DNA from: MWEH01 sp035409945
Lineage (GTDB): Bacteria > Bacillota > Clostridia > Christensenellales > DTU072
DNA length: 64,000 nt
Direction of reading: 5' to 3'
Assembly: GCA_035409945.1 (NCBI GenBank)
Contig: DAONQC010000002.1
Span: forward strand, 248,001-312,000
Shown piece after piece: positions 10,621 to 19,381 of the stretch. Position numbers and translations under genes: made by a program. How positions within the stretch are numbered: position 1 is the first letter of the stretch; the number at the start of each line of letters is the position of its first letter. The notes under the pieces were generated by a model. That model saw only the letters and a list, made by a program, of their open reading frames with translations. It was not told the origin of the DNA and did not search any database.

Positions 10621-10960
10621 TATAACCCTTTCACCATCAAATCCTTTTATTTAGTCAATTTTATCTAATTCTTTGCCACCTTCGTTAAGTAGCGAATCTT
10701 TCTATCCGGTCAACTTTTACCCGTTGCTTTATAAGCTTTTTATTTGGTCAATCTCCATCTATTTCTTTACAGCTCTTGCTAAACATCAAATCCTTTTACT
10801 TAGTCAATTTCTGTCTATCTTTTCTCAACCCTTCATTGCATGACTTTGTTTTCTGTCCTGGCGAGACTAATAGACTGTTTTTTAACTTTATTTTCTGTAT
10901 CCACGAGATTAATATTCTCGTTATCTTTAATATTTTCTATGTACTTGCGAGACCAACAGA
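10621..10960. repeat. Degenerate tandem repeats upstream of the paralogue array
   Basis: The gene-free stretch 10618-11000 is filled by imperfect repeats. 'CATCAAATCCTTTTA' followed by 'TTAGTCAATTT' occurs at about 10634 and 10783, with a related 'TTTATTTGGTCAAT' unit at about 10739. A second family with 'GCGAGACTAA' / 'ACGAGATTAA' / 'GCGAGACCAA' lies at about 10860-10965. No gene is seen here. Confidence 0.65.
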
Positions 10961-11000
10961 TTAGTGCACGCTCTATTTTTAACCTACATGTATGGAGAAT

Positions 11001-12620
11001 TTATGTGTCTATGTAGTCAAATCTATGTTTCAACCTGATAAAGTATGTTAAAAATGACAATATCAGTAACCCGCCAGCTATGCCCAAGCCGTAGTAAAGG
11101 GCGACTTGAACTGACACCAAGTACCCCAATAGCATTGCACCAACACCAATTACTAATGCTATCAAAAGTCCAATGCCTACCGACATCGTTGTATTAACAT
11201 TGTTTTCAACAAGCTCACCTTCTCCAGACACATTGAAATATGGCTTTACAATATCTCTTCTCATACTAAATAGTGTTAATGCAACTGCACAAGCCTGTAC
11301 AACACCTAGAACGCCAAAAGCATGTTTTACATCCATTTGCTTTGTAAAAACTATGACAGCTATAGACAAAACATTGGCTAGAAAAGACACTATAAAGTAC
11401 ATAGTAAATTTAGCCGCTAACTGTACAAGAGGTGATACGGGTATTATTTTGATATGGTATACATTATTACCTTCCCTGCTTATACTTGTTGCTGCAAAGG
11501 AACAAATGATGGTAGTGAATATAAGCATTACGAGTAATGATATTCCTAGAGTTATTTGCTCGCCTACTTGATTTTTTGCAAGTGCTAGTGTTATCCGATT
11601 ACAGAAAAACACCATTATTGGCATAGCACAAGCTAACACAAAATATTGGAAACTATAGTTTACTGACCTAAATATCTCCAAAAACTCCTTATTCATCAAG
11701 GAGAAAAATACTGGTCTAACTTTATTTTTCGTTACTTTCTTAAATGCACTACCTTCTGCTTCAATGTTTCCAAGTAATGTCTTTTGATATAGTTTTACTA
11801 TGACAAGTATAGTTGCTATAAAAGTTAGTGCTGTTAAGTAAATAAGAACGGGATAAGCTATATATAGCTCATTTAAAATCATCATGTCAGCTAGATATTT
11901 TACTGGAATTAGATACTTACAAATAGTTTTTATTATTCTAACCACTTCTGGCGAAAAGACAGAAAACTCGGTATCTTTTAAAAATTGCACCATACGATCG
12001 AATAAAAGCATATATGCGGCAAAAAATAGTGCAACTACAATAGTGAGTAATATGATTATAAGTCCGTGTTTATTTTTGATTTTATTAGCCATATGGGTAC
12101 CAGGAATCGCAAATATATTTGCAATAAAAAATGGTATAAATACACAAAACAGTATAGAAAGAGGTATCCTGATGTAATATGATATCCCTACTTCTGTGAC
12201 ACTTGCATATCCTACTAACATTGGAACGAGGACTATCATGACTAGCCCTAATTGCGTTAGTATCAAAAACAATGTTTTACTGATAAACATGTGTATCGGC
12301 TTTATTGGAAATCTCATTAGAATTTCATTGTCACCCTTGTAATATAAAACCTTTGATGTACTGCTGACCCCAGATATGCATAAAAATATAAATACAACTG
12401 CATATACTAGTACCAATGCTTCATACAACATATCTGCCCTTTCAAACATATTGAAGAAAATCCTGCTGACGTAATAAAGCGCTGTCATTAATGCAGCTGC
12501 TCCAATAACATAAAACAGTGACTTAAAAAAAGACTTCGTGTCCTTTACCGATAATGTTCCAAATTTATTTACAAATTCCAGTTTTAATAGCGTTAGTACT
12601 GGATGTTTTTTCCTTCCCAT
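11001..12620 (-). CDS. ABC-2 type transporter permease
   Basis: This 539-residue protein has about twelve hydrophobic segments and no nucleotide-binding motif. It lies just downstream of an ATP-binding protein on the same strand, which fits a two-gene exporter in the membrane. The size and the cytoplasmic N-terminus are typical of the large ABC-2 permeases found in Firmicutes. The ribosome site GAGG precedes the ATG and sits in the last unit of the spacer repeat. The substrate cannot be told from the sequence; a peptide, lipid or drug are all possible. Confidence 0.8.
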   Translation of the reverse strand: MGRKKHPVLTLLKLEFVNKFGTLSVKDTKSFFKSLFYVIGAAALMTALYYVSRIFFNMFERADMLYEALVLVYAVVFIFLCISGVSSTSKVLYYKGDNEILMRFPIKPIHMFISKTLFLILTQLGLVMIVLVPMLVGYASVTEVGISYYIRIPLSILFCVFIPFFIANIFAIPGTHMANKIKNKHGLIIILLTIVVALFFAAYMLLFDRMVQFLKDTEFSVFSPEVVRIIKTICKYLIPVKYLADMMILNELYIAYPVLIYLTALTFIATILVIVKLYQKTLLGNIEAEGSAFKKVTKNKVRPVFFSLMNKEFLEIFRSVNYSFQYFVLACAMPIMVFFCNRITLALAKNQVGEQITLGISLLVMLIFTTIICSFAATSISREGNNVYHIKIIPVSPLVQLAAKFTMYFIVSFLANVLSIAVIVFTKQMDVKHAFGVLGVVQACAVALTLFSMRRDIVKPYFNVSGEGELVENNVNTTMSVGIGLLIALVIGVGAMLLGYLVSVQVALYYGLGIAGGLLILSFLTYFIRLKHRFDYIDT

Positions 12621-12870
12621 ATAAATCCTCTTGCTTATCTACTTTAGCTTGTTTATTTAATTTCGCTTACACTTCGACTTGTACTTGTGTTTATCTGCTT
12701 TCGCTTGTGCTTACCTACTTGCACTTGTGTTTATTTGATTTTTCTTGTACTTGCCTTCTTTCGCTTGTTTGTCTATTCTTATCCTGCATGTCTAATTTGC
12801 TTGTGCTTGTCTAACCTCGCTTACGTATATTTACTTTCACTTGCTTATCTACTCATGCTTGTAATTTAAG
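12621..12870. repeat. Array of ~20-24 bp degenerate repeats
   Basis: The whole spacer between the permease and ATPase genes consists of about ten imperfect copies of a unit like 'CTTGTGCTTATCTACTTTCG' with variable gaps. On the minus strand the last unit runs into the permease ribosome site, so the array may have grown from that leader. There are no conserved unit boundaries or unique spacers, so it is not CRISPR. Confidence 0.75.
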
Positions 12871-12891
12871 CCACTTGCAAATCTTTTGTTA

Positions 12892-13656
12892 TTATCTTCC
12901 GATACCAAAGATATCGTCTGTTGTACGGTTGATAATATCTTGTTCGGTTGCAGTAATTTGTACAAACGTGCTTTCTAGCGTTTCTTTATTTCCTTTTATA
13001 TGTAAATCAATGGTGCATTGCTGTACACCATCTTTTATGATACTTACTCTATCGCAAACTTTAGAAACCAAATCTAAGTTATGGCTAGAGAAAAACACCG
13101 TGTTACCTTCTTGGCAGTGATCGTACATCCTTTTAAGGATTTCTATCATAGATTGGTGATCAAGACCAGTCATCGGTTCGTCTAGCACCCATAGTTTTGG
13201 ATTATGAATAAGTGCACCGATTATACTAATCTTTTGTTTCATACCATGTGAGTATGATTTGATTTGTGTATCAACGGCATGCCCTAACTTAAACTGCGCA
13301 ACATATTTATCAAAACGAGCTTCTCTTTCGCGTTTGCTGACTTTATATATATCTGCTAAAAAGTTAACATATTCTCTCCCTGTTAATTTCTCATATACAG
13401 AGTGATTGTCAGGAACATATCCCATGTTCATCTTTGCATTTATTGGATCTTTTTGTATGTCATATCCACAAATCTTTATTGTTCCCGATGTAAATGGATA
13501 TATGCCTGTTAAACATTTAATAGTGGTTGATTTTCCAGCGCCGTTTTGACCTAAAAAGCCAAATATTTCTCCTGGTTTCAATTCAAGACTCAAGTCCCTT
13601 ACCGAAAACCTCTCGCTGTTTCTATATTTTTTATACAAGTTCTTAATCTCTAGCAT
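12892..13656 (-). CDS. ABC transporter ATP-binding protein
   Basis: The 254-residue product has all the ABC ATPase motifs in order: Walker A 'GQNGAGKST' near residues 37-45, a signature-like 'SYSHGMKQK' near 137, Walker B 'LWVLDEP', and the H-loop 'SSHNLD'. It would power the permease encoded next on the same strand. A strong ribosome site (GGGGG) lies before the ATG. The C-terminus is short, as in CcmA-like or BcrA-like exporters. Confidence 0.92.
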   Translation of the reverse strand: MLEIKNLYKKYRNSERFSVRDLSLELKPGEIFGFLGQNGAGKSTTIKCLTGIYPFTSGTIKICGYDIQKDPINAKMNMGYVPDNHSVYEKLTGREYVNFLADIYKVSKREREARFDKYVAQFKLGHAVDTQIKSYSHGMKQKISIIGALIHNPKLWVLDEPMTGLDHQSMIEILKRMYDHCQEGNTVFFSSHNLDLVSKVCDRVSIIKDGVQQCTIDLHIKGNKETLESTFVQITATEQDIINRTTDDIFGIGR

Positions 13657-13790
13657 CTAGCGTTCCCCCTGAATTATCATTCAATAGTATTATGAAGCTT
13701 TTATTTTAATGTTTATTTTAACACCTATTTTCTATTATATCATTTAAATATTTAATATTCACCTAATAAGAAACATTTTGTATTTTCTGA

Positions 13791-13915
13791 ACCTTACTTT
13801 AACAACTGTCCTTTTTCACAGACCTTCTTATCGGAAGCTAAACTCACCATATGATACTCAAAGGTCTATTTAGTGCCCAACTTACTATGACAACTGTTAA
13901 TTCTCAAGTTAATTA
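13791..13915. other. Gene-free spacer with a decayed repeat
   Basis: The divergent spacer 13657-14075 holds no convincing gene. 'CTTACTTTAACAACTGT' near 13792 recurs as 'CTTACTATGACAACTGT' near 13881, which looks like an old tandem copy. The start of the nagB leader follows. Confidence 0.4.
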
Positions 13916-14075
13916 CAAAGCTTTGAACAGCATTTACATTTACCAATTAACCGTTGTGACTTGACGATAACCAAATCTTAATTGATAATAAATAAAATAG
14001 CACTTTTAGTGTCTCTTTGAAAACTATGATGCATTTTAGTTCAATGTAAAGTGATAAGATATATATACACAATCT

Positions 14076-14116
14076 AATGTTGCTAACCTTTTTACTGGTT
14101 AAATTCAAACAACATT
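14076..14116 (+). promoter_or_regulatory. Shared leader dyad upstream of nagB
   Basis: The element has nested inverted repeats: AATGTTG (14076-14082) with CAACATT (14110-14116), and TAACC (14084-14088) with GGTTA (14097-14101). The 3' inner arm is followed by AATTCAAA. Near-identical elements precede the SDR, kdgK and esterase genes. It sits about 16 bases before the start codon, just ahead of the GAGG ribosome site. Confidence 0.7.
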
Positions 14117-14132
14117 ATCATACGAGGAAGAC

Positions 14133-14870
14133 ATGAGATTTTATCTAGCAAGAGATGTAAAGGAAGTAAATAACATTGCATATAACTTAATTCGTGTTGA
14201 AATACTTAGAAACCCAAAAATTATATTAGGTCTTGCAACAGGCTCTACCCCACTTGGATTATATAAGCTTATGATAGAAGATTGTAAGCGTGGCAATGTG
14301 TCATATAAAGATGTGAAAACTATAAATTTAGATGAGTATATTGGAATTCCAGAAAATCATCCTCAAAGCTATCACACTTTCATGTATGAAAATTTATTCA
14401 AAGATATCGATATTGACCTGAAAAACACAAAGATTCCAAATGGCAACGCTAAAGATTTAGCTAAAGAATGCGCAGATTACACTGCATATATAGATAAATT
14501 TACTCCACATATTCAAATACTAGGTATTGGAAGTAACGGACACATAGCCTTTAATGAACCAGGCACCTCTTTTGATTCAACCACTCATGTTGTGGATTTG
14601 AAAGAAAGTACAATAAAAGACAATTCTAGATTTTTTGATAGCATTGACGATGTTCCAAAACAAGCCATAACTATGGGTATTGCAGATATTATGAAAGCAA
14701 AAATGATAATTCTTCTTGCAACGGGTACAAGTAAAACTGATGCTTTATATAACGCTGTGCTTGGTCCCATTAATGAAAACTGCCCCGCAAGCATATTGCA
14801 ACAGCACAAAAATGTTGTAGTTGTTGCCGATCCAAACGCCAGCTTCATGGTCAAAACAAAAAGAGCCTAA
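14133..14870 (+). CDS. nagB: Glucosamine-6-phosphate deaminase
   Basis: NagB converts glucosamine-6-phosphate to fructose-6-phosphate and ammonia in the cytoplasm. The 245-residue product has the family motifs 'LGLATGSTPLGLY', 'INLDEYIGI', 'GIGSNGHIAFNEPG' and 'AITMGIADIMKAK', and the usual length. The ATG follows a GAGG ribosome site. It carries the shared leader dyad, which suggests joint control with the SDR and kdgK genes of the hexuronate route. The convergent SIS-domain gene beside it probably also acts on amino-sugar phosphates. Confidence 0.96.
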   Translation: MRFYLARDVKEVNNIAYNLIRVEILRNPKIILGLATGSTPLGLYKLMIEDCKRGNVSYKDVKTINLDEYIGIPENHPQSYHTFMYENLFKDIDIDLKNTKIPNGNAKDLAKECADYTAYIDKFTPHIQILGIGSNGHIAFNEPGTSFDSTTHVVDLKESTIKDNSRFFDSIDDVPKQAITMGIADIMKAKMIILLATGTSKTDALYNAVLGPINENCPASILQQHKNVVVVADPNASFMVKTKRA

Positions 14871-15008
14871 AGCACCATACTTTAAAACAACACCAACCAC
14901 CGGAAGCTCTATCCTATCCACTAAAAATTTGCAACACTCGGATGTCAAACCAATTAAAGCTTAGTTTGTGAGAATAATCTAGTGTATTTGTTCGTTTGCA
15001 TTACTATC

Positions 15009-15037
15009 AAAAAACCCACCTGATTTTTCAGATGGGT
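15009..15037 (-). terminator. Rho-independent terminator of the SIS-domain gene
   Basis: ACCCACCTGA (15014-15023) pairs with TCAGATGGGT (15028-15037) around a TTTT loop, with one G-U pair. Read on the minus strand it is followed by six T residues, so it ends the SIS-domain gene. Confidence 0.85.
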
Positions 15038-15063
15038 CTAATTATTTTAAATTGATTTACCCT

Positions 15064-16098
15064 CTATTTTGTAACGGTAATTTTTTTCATATTCCTTGGC
15101 TTATCTGGGTTTAATCCTAGTGCTTGAGCCATATATACCACGAAAAGTTCAATTGCCATGGTATAAATAAATGGAGCAGATGTGCCACGCGTAGATGGCA
15201 TTTTACATGCTTTTTTACTTATATTAAGAACTTCAGGAATATCTGTAAATGAGTAAATATCGGCTCCTAAAAGTGATAATCTGGTTGCCATAGATATGAA
15301 CTCATCGCTAAATTCAGACCTTGGTGCTAGGAACACGATTGGAGTTCCTTCTTCTACTATTGATATAGGACCATGCATAAAGTCACAGGTTGAAAAAGGT
15401 CTTGAAAGCTTATAGCAAGTTGTCATCATCTTAAGTGATAATTCTGATGCTACACATTGCGTTTGACCACGAGTTAGTATTATAAAGTTATTGATATCTT
15501 TCGAAGCTTCTGCAAATTCTTGTATATCTGATTTGTAATCATTTAAAAAAGAAGCTATCATTGGTGGCAATGTCGAAACATTCATTTTTGCCGTGGATGG
15601 AGCTAATGCATTTGCTAAAATATACATGCTAGTTAATTGGGCTAAAAAGGTTTTTGTAGCTCCTACACTTTCTTCCAATCCTGCTGCTAAATATATATGA
15701 TAGTCACAAGCTTTTGCGAGAGGTGAGTTTGGATCGTTGGTAACAGCCACTGTTAACGCACCTGTCTTTTTGGCATTTTCTGCAACCATTAAGGTGTCGG
15801 TAGACATTCCACTTTGGCTGATTGCAAGAAGCATATTGTTTTCTAGATTTACTGTAGCACCGTACACAGTTGTGATAGATGGAGTATATTTACTTACAAT
15901 TACCTTCCCTATCATTTCTACAATGTATTTAAAGTACGTCGCAGCATTATCGCTGGTTCCCCTTGCAACTGTTGTAATATTTGTAATGCCCCTAATTTTA
16001 AACTCTTCTGCGATTTCAGCTATAACCTTTTTATTCTTGTTAATAACTCCACGCATAACATTTGGCGCATCTAAAAACTCGTTTAACATTATGGACAT
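15064..16098 (-). CDS. SIS-domain sugar-phosphate isomerase/deaminase (GlmS-isomerase-like)
   Basis: The protein has two SIS domains and resembles the isomerase half of GlmS without the glutaminase half. Motifs seen are 'ARGTSDNAATY', 'AISQSGMSTDTLM', 'VGATKTFLAQL' and a GlmS-like end 'DKPRNMKKITVTK'. I chose the ATG at 16098 (344 residues) because GGGAG lies 8 bases upstream; an ATG at 16119 would add seven residues but lies in front of that site. With nagB beside it, a role in amino-sugar or fructosamine phosphate catabolism (NagB-II or AgaS-like) is likely, but the exact substrate is not clear. Confidence 0.85.
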   Translation of the reverse strand: MSIMLNEFLDAPNVMRGVINKNKKVIAEIAEEFKIRGITNITTVARGTSDNAATYFKYIVEMIGKVIVSKYTPSITTVYGATVNLENNMLLAISQSGMSTDTLMVAENAKKTGALTVAVTNDPNSPLAKACDYHIYLAAGLEESVGATKTFLAQLTSMYILANALAPSTAKMNVSTLPPMIASFLNDYKSDIQEFAEASKDINNFIILTRGQTQCVASELSLKMMTTCYKLSRPFSTCDFMHGPISIVEEGTPIVFLAPRSEFSDEFISMATRLSLLGADIYSFTDIPEVLNISKKACKMPSTRGTSAPFIYTMAIELFVVYMAQALGLNPDKPRNMKKITVTK

Positions 16099-16403
16099 AA
16101 TACTTCTCCCACCCATCAATATTTATGCTTATTATAGTTTATGATACTAATTTTGTAAAACAAATTAACGCTTCCATAAACCCACACAGCTTTAGTCCGT
16201 TAAACCATCGCTTAAATTCCATAGTGAATTAATCTACACGCAGGTTTTAATTGTTATTTCTTCCCTCCTGAAATCCTTGCCATTACGCCCAAGTTTGACA
16301 AACAACTTCGTTCAACCTCAACTGCCATTTGTCACAGTCAGTTGATAGTAGATTAACCTCCGTACATTACAGGCAAACGCAACTATTAAACTAATTAAAG
16401 AGG

Positions 16404-16432
16404 TTGACACGCTAATGTCTTCCCCATATAAT
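16404..16432 (+). promoter_or_regulatory. Promoter of tRNA-Thr
   Basis: TTGACA (16404-16409) and TATAAT (16427-16432) are separated by exactly 17 bases, a consensus vegetative promoter, about 60 bases before the tRNA. The rest of the 370-base spacer 16120-16491 shows no gene. Confidence 0.9.
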
Positions 16433-16491
16433 ATGTAAAGTAATTAATTTACTTTTTCAAAAAGAAAGTGATTACAACAATTTTATAACTT

Positions 16492-16567
16492 GCTGCTATG
16501 GCTCAGTCGGTAGAGCACGTCCTTGGTAAGGACGGGGTCACCGGTTCAAATCCGGTTAGCAGCTCCA
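16492..16567 (+). tRNA. tRNA-Thr (anticodon GGT)
   Basis: The acceptor stem GCTGCTA pairs with TAGCAGC, and the discriminator T is followed by an encoded CCA. The anticodon stem CGTCC/GGACG encloses the loop TTGGTAA, so the anticodon is GGT. The D arm and the T arm with GGTTCAAATCC are normal. Confidence 0.97.
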
Positions 16568-16570
16568 CAA

Positions 16571-16600
16571 AAAACACCGAGCGAAAAATCTCGGTGTTTT
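16571..16600 (+). terminator. Terminator after tRNA-Thr
   Basis: AAAACACCGAG (16571-16581) pairs perfectly with CTCGGTGTTTT (16590-16600) around an 8-base loop. It begins 3 bases after the tRNA. Confidence 0.88.
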
Positions 16601-16632
16601 GCTTTTGAAACTTCTTAATCCTAAAGGATTTT

Positions 16633-16675
16633 AATGCACCTTTTATTTAACATATTTAGGCAACCAGCTCAAGGT
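16633..16675 (-). repeat. Decayed copy of the GH4 gene 3' end
   Basis: 'AATGCACCTTTTATTTA' here matches 'AATGCATCTTTTATCTA' at 16701, at the end of the GH4 gene. The similarity runs on for about 40 bases at an offset of 68. It is a degenerate tandem copy of the gene end lying just past the stop codon. Confidence 0.7.
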
Positions 16676-16710
16676 TAACCAGGATTATTTTATCGATTTG
16701 AATGCATCTT

Positions 16711-18042
16711 TTATCTAGCGTACTCGGGTAACCAACCGTCGCCGTGATGGAAGTCATAGAGTTCATCACACATTTTTATAATATCTTCAATTAGCATTTC
16801 GGAAGATGTATGCGGATCTAGTGCAACTGCCATATATACATAGTCCATCCTTCTTTCTTTTGCAGCTTTTATTGCCATTTCTTGGGGATTGATATTAGTT
16901 CTATTTAAGGCAGCTAACTCGTCAGGAATCCTTCCAAAATCTTCAGCAGCAAATCCGTTTGCATCTACAGTCATAGGAACTTCTACACATGCGTATGGAG
17001 GAAGGTTATGGATGGTCTTTTTATCATTTAACATACTTCCACCAAACTCATATTTTTTATTGGTATACGCTCCTTGAATTATTCTCGATCCATACTCCTT
17101 ACTCTTATTGTGTTTTAGTTTTCTTTTGAAAGATAGTTTGAATCTTTGTAGCTTCCAAAGCCTAATTTGCCAACGGCATCTTCTAGGATATTCATCTAGT
17201 GGAATCTTAAATTCATCTATTAACTCTGGGCATCTATTTTTAATGTAGTATGGTAAATATTCGGATGCGTGTTCCGATGATTCTGTTATATAACAACCAA
17301 AATTATGCATCATATCGTGTCTTACAAGGTCAGCCATTATAAGATATACAGCTAGTTTATAGTTTCCGGATTTAGAGCGCTCTTTAATTTCTGGATACAT
17401 GTCCACTCCATCTTTATCTTTTATATCAAGTAGCCAAGCTTGATGATTAATGCCCCCTATTTTGTATGTTGCACCATCTAGCTTGTCTGACATTTGAAGC
17501 ATTTTTAGAAGTTGTGGTACACAAACCTGTACACTATGGCATAGTCCCACAATATTGACTTTAGTGTGCCTTAACATATACCCAGTTAACATAGCCATCG
17601 GATTAGTGTAATTTAAAAACAATGCATTCGGACAAACCTCTTCAATGTCTTTAGCAAAATCCTCAAGTACTGCAATAGTACGTAACGCTCTAAATATACC
17701 ACCTACTCCTAATGTATCTGCAATCGTTTGTCTTAGACCATATTTTTTGGGTATTTCAAAATCAGCAACTGTACAAGGGATATATCCCCCTATTTGAACA
17801 GCATTTATTATGTAGTCTGCATCTCTTAAAGCCTCTTTCCTATCTAAATGCATACTTATTACAGCAGGACTGTTATATCTTCTATTAACAGCAGAAACTA
17901 CCACATAGGATTCTTTCAGCCTTTTTTCATCTATATCGTGCAGTGCAATTTCAAAATTACCAAGTTCTGGCGTACGAATACAATCGCCCAAAACATTCTT
18001 TGCAAAAACTGTACTTCCTGCACCTAAAAAACATATTTTCAT
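16711..18042 (-). CDS. GH4 family glycosidase (alpha-galactosidase/glucuronidase type)
   Basis: GH4 enzymes cleave glycosides by an NAD- and metal-dependent redox mechanism in the cytoplasm. The 443-residue product has the NAD-binding 'FLGAGSTVF' at residues 5-13, 'NYTNPMAM', the metal-ligand Cys168 in 'GLCHS' and His200 in 'GGINHQAW'. All key residues are present, so it should be active. A strong GGAGG lies before the ATG. It is followed at the 5' side by a degenerate GH4 relative and then a divergent GPH symporter, making a glycoside uptake and cleavage locus. The sugar, alpha-galactoside or alpha-glucuronide, is not settled; the glucuronate pathway elsewhere in the window makes the latter attractive. 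Confidence 0.9.
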   Translation of the reverse strand: MKICFLGAGSTVFAKNVLGDCIRTPELGNFEIALHDIDEKRLKESYVVVSAVNRRYNSPAVISMHLDRKEALRDADYIINAVQIGGYIPCTVADFEIPKKYGLRQTIADTLGVGGIFRALRTIAVLEDFAKDIEEVCPNALFLNYTNPMAMLTGYMLRHTKVNIVGLCHSVQVCVPQLLKMLQMSDKLDGATYKIGGINHQAWLLDIKDKDGVDMYPEIKERSKSGNYKLAVYLIMADLVRHDMMHNFGCYITESSEHASEYLPYYIKNRCPELIDEFKIPLDEYPRRCRWQIRLWKLQRFKLSFKRKLKHNKSKEYGSRIIQGAYTNKKYEFGGSMLNDKKTIHNLPPYACVEVPMTVDANGFAAEDFGRIPDELAALNRTNINPQEMAIKAAKERRMDYVYMAVALDPHTSSEMLIEDIIKMCDELYDFHHGDGWLPEYAR

Positions 18043-18107
18043 TTATATCCCTCCTAACATTTATGCAATGTATAAATCGTGTTTAATCAACTTGTTTGTA
18101 TTATCAT

Positions 18108-18145
18108 CATCTATTTATGTAAAGTTCGTAACAGTTGAATATCAG
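18108..18145 (-). repeat. Decayed copy of the 3' end of the degenerate GH4 gene
   Basis: 'CATCTATTT' at 18108 recurs at 18149 at the true gene end, and similarity continues into 'GTAACAGTT.AATAT' versus 'CTAGTTACTATAT'. Offset is 41 bases. It is another gene-end duplicate in a spacer. Confidence 0.55.
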
Positions 18146-18151
18146 TACCAT

Positions 18152-19165
18152 CTATTTGAAAACTGAAAGGCTAGTTACTATATCCGTAACATCATTTGCC
18201 AAATCATCTAACTCTTTAAGTGTCAGTATAGACATTAGATATGGCTCAAGTTTTACAAATCTCTTAAATATTTCCTTACTTTCTAAAGCTAGTGCTTTTA
18301 CTGCTACAAGAGAGGCGCTGATATAATCATTAATTGCTAATGCACATTGAATTGGGAGACTTACTTGTTCTGCTGTAATGGTTTTATTCCCAACTTTAAA
18401 AGGAATCTCCACACATGCAAACGAGTCAAAATCTGATAGTGAGTCACAGTTGATTTTATTTAAACAAACTCTTTTTTCCTCTAACCCAATGTATGCAGAA
18501 ATAAACTCTTTCAAAGCTGTTATATTATCCTGACTTTCAACATTTGCTGAATGATAGTAATGGAAAAACTTTAAGCATCTTAGTGCATCTCTAGTGAGAT
18601 CATTTCTAGTTACACGAAGGTCTAAATCTTTAACGCTTTCTCTAGCTTTAGGATACAAATCTTCACCTTTAAGTGTCTTAATATCCGTTATCCATAAGTT
18701 ATTGTTAACTCCTGCCATTTCAGATTTTACTTTCCCTATATATTCTAAAAGGCCGGTTTTAATCAAGAAATCATCTACTAAATTAGCTCCCTTTAAGCTT
18801 AGTCCATAACTAATGATTCCATACACTTTGTGGAGATATATAGTGACTAAATCTATGGGAGAAGTGGCGTTAATAACTAGTGGCTTTTTATCTATCTTAT
18901 CAATCTCTTTAGCCATTTCATCAACCGATGCCTTTACCTTTGTAAATGATATTAAGTTCAAAAGACTCGTTGCTTTTTTCATATCAACGCAGTACTTTTC
19001 TGAAAGTTTAAATACTTCATCTTCTACTGGGATTTCATCAAATAAGTTGATTACAATATCACAGTCTTTGATCTCTGCTACGATATTTATTTCTGGCGAG
19101 ACTTCCTTTAAACTGTTAGCTATCTTTGATTTAACTTCCTTTGATGCATAAACAAATACCTTCAT
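18152..19165 (-). CDS. Degenerate GH4-like protein, probably inactive
   Basis: At 337 residues this is about 100 shorter than normal GH4 enzymes. The middle and C-terminal parts align with the neighbouring GH4 protein ('NATSPIDL', 'GLSLKG', 'GVNNNLWITDIK', 'FACVEIPF'). The metal-ligand Cys is replaced by Ser (S123), the metal-ligand His by Asn (N155), and the N-terminal 'GAGS' NAD motif is gone. The frame is intact with a good ribosome site, so it is kept under selection or only recently decayed. It could be a pseudoenzyme that senses or regulates; this is inference. It lies upstream of the active gene on the same strand. Confidence 0.75.
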   Translation of the reverse strand: MKVFVYASKEVKSKIANSLKEVSPEINIVAEIKDCDIVINLFDEIPVEDEVFKLSEKYCVDMKKATSLLNLISFTKVKASVDEMAKEIDKIDKKPLVINATSPIDLVTIYLHKVYGIISYGLSLKGANLVDDFLIKTGLLEYIGKVKSEMAGVNNNLWITDIKTLKGEDLYPKARESVKDLDLRVTRNDLTRDALRCLKFFHYYHSANVESQDNITALKEFISAYIGLEEKRVCLNKINCDSLSDFDSFACVEIPFKVGNKTITAEQVSLPIQCALAINDYISASLVAVKALALESKEIFKRFVKLEPYLMSILTLKELDDLANDVTDIVTSLSVFK

Positions 19166-19191
19166 TGACTCTCTCCTCTGCTATATTTTTA

Positions 19192-19209
19192 CGTTTAAAA
19201 TTTTAAACG
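19192..19209. promoter_or_regulatory. 18-bp perfect palindrome between divergent glycoside genes
   Basis: CGTTTAAAATTTTAAACG is perfectly palindromic and lies in the divergent promoter region, about 27 bases before the degenerate GH4 start. It looks like an operator for a LacI- or GntR-type repressor, though no regulator gene is nearby. Confidence 0.6.
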
Positions 19210-19317
19210 CTTAAGCCGTATGCTTGTATTTTAACAAATTTATGCGTGTTAATAAATGGTCAATATAATATACAACGCAAAATCGCCCTTCTTTCTGCAC
19301 TAATTTTTTAATATGGG

Positions 19318-19347
19318 TTGTAATTTATTTAATAAATAGTGTATAGT
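19318..19347 (+). promoter_or_regulatory. Putative promoter of the GPH symporter
   Basis: TTGTAA (19318-19323) and TATAGT (19342-19347) are spaced by 18 bases. The start codon follows about 35 bases later after GAGGAGGG. Confidence 0.55.
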
Positions 19348-19381
19348 TATATAAGTTATTCAAATTTTTTGAGGAGGGGAT

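Noticed and set aside
12554..12869. Small open frames of 60-86 codons on the plus strand
   Set aside because: They run through the short-unit repeat array and have Leu/Cys/Ser-rich products that come from the repeat.
12621..12870. CRISPR array
   Set aside because: Units are too short and uneven and have no unique spacers of constant length; no cas genes are near.
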